A DNA stretch of 35,489 nucleotides from Erythrobacter sp. UBA1916. Its GTDB lineage: Bacteria > Pseudomonadota > Alphaproteobacteria > Sphingomonadales > Sphingomonadaceae. The translations under genes and the position numbers were made by a program. Positions 32,352-35,489 of this stretch are shown piece after piece (position 1 is the stretch's first letter; each line of letters begins with the position of its first letter). A model generated the notes under the pieces. The model saw nothing but the letters and a program-made list of their open reading frames with translations, did not search any database and was not told the DNA's origin. The stretch lies in assembly GCA_002337385.1 (NCBI GenBank), contig DDFY01000008.1, forward strand, positions 285,054-320,542. Direction: 5' to 3'.

Positions 32352-32594
32352 ATGGCATTGATAAAACTGGCGGCCTTGGCTGCCACTGGCGCAATCGGAT
32401 ATCGCTACTTCACCAAGTTGCGCGACGGTAAGCATGCGGCCTTCGCTTCAGGCCAGGGTGACGATTCGAATTTTGCGCAGGTGCGCGATTCGGGTCCCTC
32501 GTCGATGGCGGACAAGCCGCAGCGCAAGTGGACCGAAGTGGACGAGGAAAGCGACCAGAGCTTCCCCGCGAGCGACCCGCCCGCGAACTACTGA
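32352..32594 (+). CDS. Small hypothetical protein with SFPASDPP tail
   Basis: An 80-residue protein. A short hydrophobic N-terminal part (MALIKLAALAATGAIGYRYF) may be one membrane helix, followed by a polar region. The C-terminal DEESDQSFPASDPPANY matches a tail seen in many small bacterial proteins of unknown function. GGAGGAAAG lies 5 bases before the ATG at 32352, which decides this start over an upstream ATG at 32301. Its last 7 bases overlap the end of the convergent RHH gene. Confidence 0.78.
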   Translation: MALIKLAALAATGAIGYRYFTKLRDGKHAAFASGQGDDSNFAQVRDSGPSSMADKPQRKWTEVDEESDQSFPASDPPANY

Positions 32595-32833
32595 CCGCGT
32601 CTTTCAGCCAGCTCGGCGACTAGCCACAGCCGCAGGGCGGTTGCCAGGCCCGGTGCGGGATCGGCGTCGATTCGCTCGGCGTCGATCCGCGCCACCAAGG
32701 CGTTGAGCGGCAGGTGCTCACGCTCGGCGGCGCGTTGCAACAGTTCCCAGAACAAGGGCTCCAGGCTGATCGAGGTCTTGTGCCCGGCAATCTCGACCGA
32801 GCGTTTGACGGGCGGGTGATAGAGTTCGTCCAT
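32588..32833 (-). CDS. Ribbon-helix-helix (RHH_4) domain protein
   Basis: An 81-residue protein with KRSVEIAGHKTSISLEPLFWELLQRAAEREHLPLNALVARID, seen at residues 10-51, the pattern of the RHH_4 family: a short beta strand that would read DNA followed by two helices. It may be a small transcription factor or antitoxin-like protein; no toxin gene is beside it. It starts 33 bp downstream of phaB on the same strand, so it is probably transcribed with it. Confidence 0.85.
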   Translation of the reverse strand: MDELYHPPVKRSVEIAGHKTSISLEPLFWELLQRAAEREHLPLNALVARIDAERIDADPAPGLATALRLWLVAELAERRGQ

Positions 32834-32866
32834 CGTCCGCGAGATCTGCCTAGAACGCCACCTGCA

Positions 32867-33589
32867 TCAATACATGTGCTGCCCACCGTTGATCGACAGG
32901 GTCGACCCGGTGACGAAGGCGCCGTCTTCGGAGGCCAAGAAGCTCACGCCGCGCGCGATTTCCTCGGCATGGCCAAGCCGGCCGACGGGGATCTTGGCGA
33001 CGATCTTTTCCAGCACGTTCTCGGGCACCGCGGCGACCATGTCGGTGTCGATATAGCCCGGCGCGATGGCGTTGACGGTGATCCCGAAGCGCGCGCCTTC
33101 CTGCGCCAGCGCCTTGGTAAAACCGTGGATGCCGCTCTTGGCGGCGGCATAGTTCACCTGGCCATATTGCCCGGCCTGGCCGTTGATCGAGCCGATATTG
33201 ACCACCCGGCCCCAGCCGCGCTCTTTCATGCCGGCGAAGGTCGCCTTGGCCATGTTGAAGCAGCCGCCGAGGTTGATCCGCATCACGTCGTCCCAGTCCT
33301 CGTAGCTCATCTTCATGAGCGTACCGTCGCGGGTGATGCCGGCGTTGTTGACCACCACGTCGATCGGCCCGACCTTACTGGCGATCTCTTCGCAGCCGGC
33401 GAGGGCGGCCTCGTGGTCGCCCACGTCGAACTTGAACACGGGAATGCCCGATTCGTCGGAGAAGGCCTTGGCCTTTTCGTCGTTCCCGGCGTAGTTCGCA
33501 GCCACGGTAAAGCCATCAGCTTTCAGGGCTTCGCAAATAGCGCGGCCAATGCCACGGGTTCCGCCGGTAACTACTGCAACACGAGCCAT
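32867..33589 (-). CDS. phaB: Acetoacetyl-CoA reductase PhaB
   Basis: Reduces acetoacetyl-CoA to (R)-3-hydroxybutyryl-CoA with NADPH, the second step of polyhydroxybutyrate synthesis. The 240-residue short-chain dehydrogenase has VTGGTRGIGRAI, NNAGITRDGTLMKM, then S134 in NIGSINGQAGQYGQ, Y147 and K151 in NYAAAKSG. GQAGQYGQVNY closely follows the PhaB substrate-binding region, which separates it from FabG. GGAGAG lies just before the ATG; a GTG at 33601 would add four residues. No phaA or phaC is in the window. A perfect palindrome sits directly upstream. Confidence 0.92.
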   Translation of the reverse strand: MARVAVVTGGTRGIGRAICEALKADGFTVAANYAGNDEKAKAFSDESGIPVFKFDVGDHEAALAGCEEIASKVGPIDVVVNNAGITRDGTLMKMSYEDWDDVMRINLGGCFNMAKATFAGMKERGWGRVVNIGSINGQAGQYGQVNYAAAKSGIHGFTKALAQEGARFGITVNAIAPGYIDTDMVAAVPENVLEKIVAKIPVGRLGHAEEIARGVSFLASEDGAFVTGSTLSINGGQHMY

Positions 33590-33598
33590 GTCTCTCTC

Positions 33599-33615
33599 CA
33601 CCTAAAGTTTAGGTG
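33599..33615. promoter_or_regulatory. Perfect 17-bp palindrome upstream of phaB, candidate operator
   Basis: CACCTAAAGTTTAGGTG has two 8-base arms around a single G. It ends 10 bases before the phaB ATG on the reverse strand and touches the start of the GGAGAG ribosome site (its edge bases GTG join GTGGAGAG). It could be a repressor site or, in RNA, a short hairpin that partly covers the ribosome site. No regulator is identified. Confidence 0.45.
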
Positions 33616-33647
33616 ATTCATGGCAAAGCGGTGAGAATACGTAAAGG

Positions 33648-33672
33648 AAAACCGGCGGAATTCCGCGGTTTT
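33648..33672 (-). terminator. Intrinsic terminator after the exported protein gene
   Basis: On the reverse strand, directly after the TGA at 33674, AAAACCGCGGAA pairs with TTCCGCCGGTTTT with one bulge; the stem folds at the GCGGAATTCCGC core and ends in TTTTCC. The T run is part of the stem, as in the larger terminator at 31274. It would separate this gene from phaB. Confidence 0.65.
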
Positions 33673-33673
33673 A

Positions 33674-34435
33674 TCAGAACCGGAACTGTGTTCCGATATA
33701 GACGGCCTGGCTATCCTGCTGGCGCACATCGGGCAGCGGGCGCAGGTCACGTTCCTGCTGGTAACGGACGCCAGCGGTCACGTTGAGGTTGCGCGTCAGG
33801 CTGTAGCTGCCGCCAACATCGAGCAACTGATCGCCCAGACGTGAGACACTGTCACCTGATGCGGTAGCAGGTGCTTCCTGTTCCAGTTCAACCCGAGCGG
33901 CGAACCGGCTCGGCTTTTCGGCGGCGCCAGCGCGCGGCTGGAACTCGGCGAGATCGGGAACCTCGGCCGAAGAAAGATTGGCAGCAAGGTTGCTCACACG
34001 CGAGGGTGCCTGGGCAAAGCTGCTGTAACCGCGGGAAAGGCCAAGGTTGTACCGCGAAGAAGCGACTCGCAGGCTGCCATCGGCAGAAGAGAGATCGCTA
34101 TCGACCGAGGTGCGGCCAGAGAGCACTTGCGCGACGCGCTGATCCACGCGCACTGCCACGGTGACCGCCCGACTGGAGCCGTCGCTGCTCGAGTTGGCGG
34201 GGGTGAAGCGCATCAGAGGCGCCTTGCCGCCAGCGCGTTCAGCCACGATGCGGGCGATGCGCGGATCGGCAGAGGCAGGCGTGAATGAAACCGAGTGGCC
34301 CGCTTCGGAATAGGCGGTGCCGTTCCCGATAAGCCCGATGGCGACCACCGAGCTGGGCAGGGCAGCGGCCAGCAGCACAGCGCCGACGCTAAGCGCCAGC
34401 TTCGGTGCTAATCTGGAAAACCCCCTGGACATCAT
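33674..34435 (-). CDS. Unrecognised exported protein, possibly outer-membrane
   Basis: A 253-residue protein I do not recognise. It has a basic start (MMSRGFSRLAPK) and a hydrophobic signal-like segment LALSVGAVLLAAALPSSVVA. The middle (residues 55-200) is rich in Ser, Ala and Arg without clear domains. The last 60 residues alternate polar and hydrophobic positions (SYSLTRNLNVTAGVRYQQE and AVYIGTQFRF) and end in Phe, which is typical of outer-membrane beta strands. It has no cysteine. GAGGAAAC precedes the first ATG; a second ATG follows at once. It may be a partial barrel or a surface-attached protein; its terminator follows directly. Confidence 0.72.
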   Translation of the reverse strand: MMSRGFSRLAPKLALSVGAVLLAAALPSSVVAIGLIGNGTAYSEAGHSVSFTPASADPRIARIVAERAGGKAPLMRFTPANSSSDGSSRAVTVAVRVDQRVAQVLSGRTSVDSDLSSADGSLRVASSRYNLGLSRGYSSFAQAPSRVSNLAANLSSAEVPDLAEFQPRAGAAEKPSRFAARVELEQEAPATASGDSVSRLGDQLLDVGGSYSLTRNLNVTAGVRYQQERDLRPLPDVRQQDSQAVYIGTQFRF

Positions 34436-34591
34436 GTTTCCTCAATTCATTAGGCCCAACGTAACTTATCGGGCCGAGATGGCTAGCCCCTGAATCCCTT
34501 GATCGTGGGATTCGCGAGTCTTCGCCTATCGCTCATGTTTGATACGCTTGTGACGGTGATATGGCCACGAATAAGCTACATTTGGGTTAGG

Positions 34592-34622
34592 TTGTGGATA
34601 AGGTGTTGCACGCGATCCACAA
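34592..34622. repeat. Inverted repeat containing a consensus DnaA box
   Basis: TTGTGGAT (34592-34599) and ATCCACAA (34615-34622) are perfect inverted 8-base arms spaced by 15 bases. The left arm is part of TGTGGATAA (34593-34601), the exact reverse complement of the DnaA consensus TTATCCACA; the right arm gives CGATCCACA, two mismatches. A single pair is far short of a known replication origin, so this may be a DnaA-regulated promoter site or a binding site for another protein. Confidence 0.5.
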
Positions 34623-34689
34623 TCGCCGGTTTGATTCAGCAGTGGTTCACGGCTAGTCGCCCCAATGGCGCCTCGCTGCGAACCGGGCC

Positions 34690-34717
34690 TTGCCGCGCGA
34701 ATGGTCCGGTCTATAGC
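34690..34717 (+). promoter_or_regulatory. Candidate promoter for the DUF3576-leuS operon
   Basis: TTGCCG (34690-34695) and TATAGC (34712-34717) are separated by 16 bases and match the sigma-70 boxes at four of six places each. A transcript would start near 34724, about 28 bases before the ATG. By-eye match only. Confidence 0.35.
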
Positions 34718-34751
34718 GGGGCGAACACGTAAGATACTGACAGGAACGCCA

Positions 34752-35207
34752 ATGGCTTTTTCGACTGACTGTGCTGGCCGATTTGCTCGCGTGCTGCTGC
34801 TGGGCGCAGGCATTGCCGCGCTGGCCGCTTGCGGCGGCGGTAACGATAAACGCTTGCGGGCGGATCTCGCCGCCTCGCAGGTGACTTCGATTGGCGTCAA
34901 TTCCTATCTCTGGCGCGCCAGCCTCGAGACGCTCTCGTTCATGCCGCTGACCCAGGCGGATAGTGCGGGCGGCGTCATCGTGACCGACTGGTATGCCAAT
35001 CCCGATAATCCGGAAGAGCGTATGAAGCTCTCGGTGACGATCCTCGATCAGGATCTGCGCGCCGATGCGCTGCGGGTGGCGGCGAGCCGCCAGGTTCTGC
35101 GCGATGGAACGTGGATCGAGGCGCCGGTGCAGGCTGCCACGGTGCAGCAGCTGGAGGATATCATCCTCACCAAGGCGCGCGATCTCAGGCGTTCCGCCGT
35201 CGGCTGA
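34752..35207 (+). CDS. DUF3576 domain lipoprotein
   Basis: A 151-residue lipoprotein of a family restricted mainly to alphaproteobacteria. The signal peptide FARVLLLGAGIAALAAC ends in a lipobox with C27. The mature part includes the family-like VNSYLWRASLETLSFMPLTQADSAGGVIVTDWY and ends in a charged helix. It is probably membrane-anchored in the periplasm; function is unknown. AGGA lies 6 bases before the ATG. It is 19 bp upstream of leuS, an order common in alphaproteobacteria, where lptE and holA often follow leuS. Confidence 0.9.
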   Translation: MAFSTDCAGRFARVLLLGAGIAALAACGGGNDKRLRADLAASQVTSIGVNSYLWRASLETLSFMPLTQADSAGGVIVTDWYANPDNPEERMKLSVTILDQDLRADALRVAASRQVLRDGTWIEAPVQAATVQQLEDIILTKARDLRRSAVG

Positions 35208-35226
35208 TCTGGCCTAGGGGGCCGGT

Positions 35227-35489
35227 ATGACAGATTCTCGATTCGCAACCAGGTTCCAGCCTGGCCAAGCCGACTCGCGTTGGCAGCAGGCGTGGGACGA
35301 AGCGCGCTGCTTCGAAGCCGACAGCAGCAGCGACAAGCCCAAGAGCTTCATCCTCGAGATGTTCCCCTATCCCTCGGGGCGCATCCACATCGGCCATGTG
35401 CGCAACTATACGATGGGCGACGTGCTGGCGCGCTATCACAAGATGCGCGGGCGCGAGGTGTTGCATCCGATGGGCTGGGACGCCTTCGG
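35227..35489 (+). CDS. leuS: Leucyl-tRNA synthetase, N-terminal part, cut by window edge
   Basis: Attaches leucine to tRNA-Leu. The 87 complete codons visible cover the start (MTDSRFATRFQPG) and the class I nucleotide-binding region MFPYPSGRIHIGHVRNYTMGD, with HIGH at residues 54-57, then GREVLHPMGWDAFG. The wording PYPSGxxHxGHxRNYT is specific to LeuRS. The rest lies outside the window. Confidence 0.97.
   Translation, partial: MTDSRFATRFQPGQADSRWQQAWDEARCFEADSSSDKPKSFILEMFPYPSGRIHIGHVRNYTMGDVLARYHKMRGREVLHPMGWDAF

Larger units (their letters stand above)
34436..34751. other. 316-bp divergent intergenic region
   Basis: This is the only gap over 300 bp. It holds the reverse ribosome site for the exported protein (GAGGAAAC), an inverted repeat with a DnaA-box-like sequence (34592-34622), a candidate forward promoter (34690-34717) and the ribosome site AGGA before the DUF3576 gene. 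An open frame at 34499-34732 has an unlikely residue make-up and no ribosome site. It is visibly less GC-rich than the genes around it between about 34500 and 34635. Confidence 0.6.

Noticed and set aside
32588..32833. Toxin-antitoxin pair based on the RHH protein
   Set aside because: RHH_4 fits, but the neighbouring genes are phaB and an SFPASDPP-tail protein, neither a toxin family.
34499..34732. 77-codon forward frame in the 316-bp gap
   Set aside because: Odd Trp- and Cys-rich make-up, no ribosome site, and it overlaps the candidate promoter and DnaA-like repeat.
34436..34751. Chromosome replication origin
   Set aside because: Only one consensus and one degenerate DnaA box were found, with no box cluster and no dnaA, hemE or parAB nearby.
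1..35489. CRISPR array, insertion sequence or prophage
   Set aside because: No spaced direct repeats, transposase, integrase or phage structural genes were seen on reading the window.

Overview
The window is a dense, GC-rich chromosomal segment with only one gap above 300 bp, and no mobile element, CRISPR array or rRNA was seen. The gene content suggests an alphaproteobacterium of the order Sphingomonadales, probably Erythrobacteraceae or a Novosphingobium relative. The clues are the ~180-kDa NAD-dependent glutamate dehydrogenase, a ferredoxin reductase very close to Novosphingobium ArR, the DUF3576 lipoprotein directly before leuS, and the RHH_4, tandem-PilZ and SFPASDPP-tail small proteins. 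Taxonomy and functions are inferred from remembered family features, not from searches.

Layout. (1) 1-2782: a forward catabolic-looking trio of class III CoA-transferase (5' end outside the window), VOC-fold enzyme and MetE-C-like zinc methyltransferase, then a tRNA-Leu(UAA). (2) 3100-8702: a tandem PilZ protein, then a tight forward operon of UDP-galactopyranose-mutase-like flavoprotein, GtrA membrane protein, NDP-sugar epimerase/dehydratase and a large STT3-like GT-C membrane protein. This looks like a lipid-linked sugar or glycoconjugate pathway and is the best candidate for an undescribed system here. (3) 8705-11474, reverse: an ABC-2 exporter pair followed by a Tat/lipoprotein-type MsrB. 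(4) 11504-12580: queG. (5) 12564-20343, reverse: alpha/beta hydrolase, luciferase-like monooxygenase, NAD-glutamate dehydrogenase and ArR-like reductase. (6) 20448-23616: thrS, yjaB-like acetyltransferase and TauE/SafE permease. (7) 23629-26430, reverse: secreted M28 peptidase, agmatine deiminase and a 40-residue membrane protein. (8) 26537-30470: glnE, bcp/prxQ and a DUF455 ferritin-like protein whose coding region starts before any standard start codon. (9) 30585-35489: M23 peptidase, a strong bidirectional terminator, galU, two small proteins, phaB, an unrecognised exported protein, a 316-bp gap with a DnaA-box-like inverted repeat, DUF3576 lipoprotein and the start of leuS.

Functional themes. 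Nitrogen and amino-acid metabolism is represented by glutamate dehydrogenase, GlnE and agmatine deiminase. Translation is represented by thrS, leuS, queG and tRNA-Leu. Envelope and glycan work is represented by the GT-C operon, galU, M23 and the exported proteins. Oxidative-damage control is represented by MsrB and peroxiredoxin. Most neighbouring genes on one strand overlap by 4 bp or lie within 50 bp, so operons are the rule.
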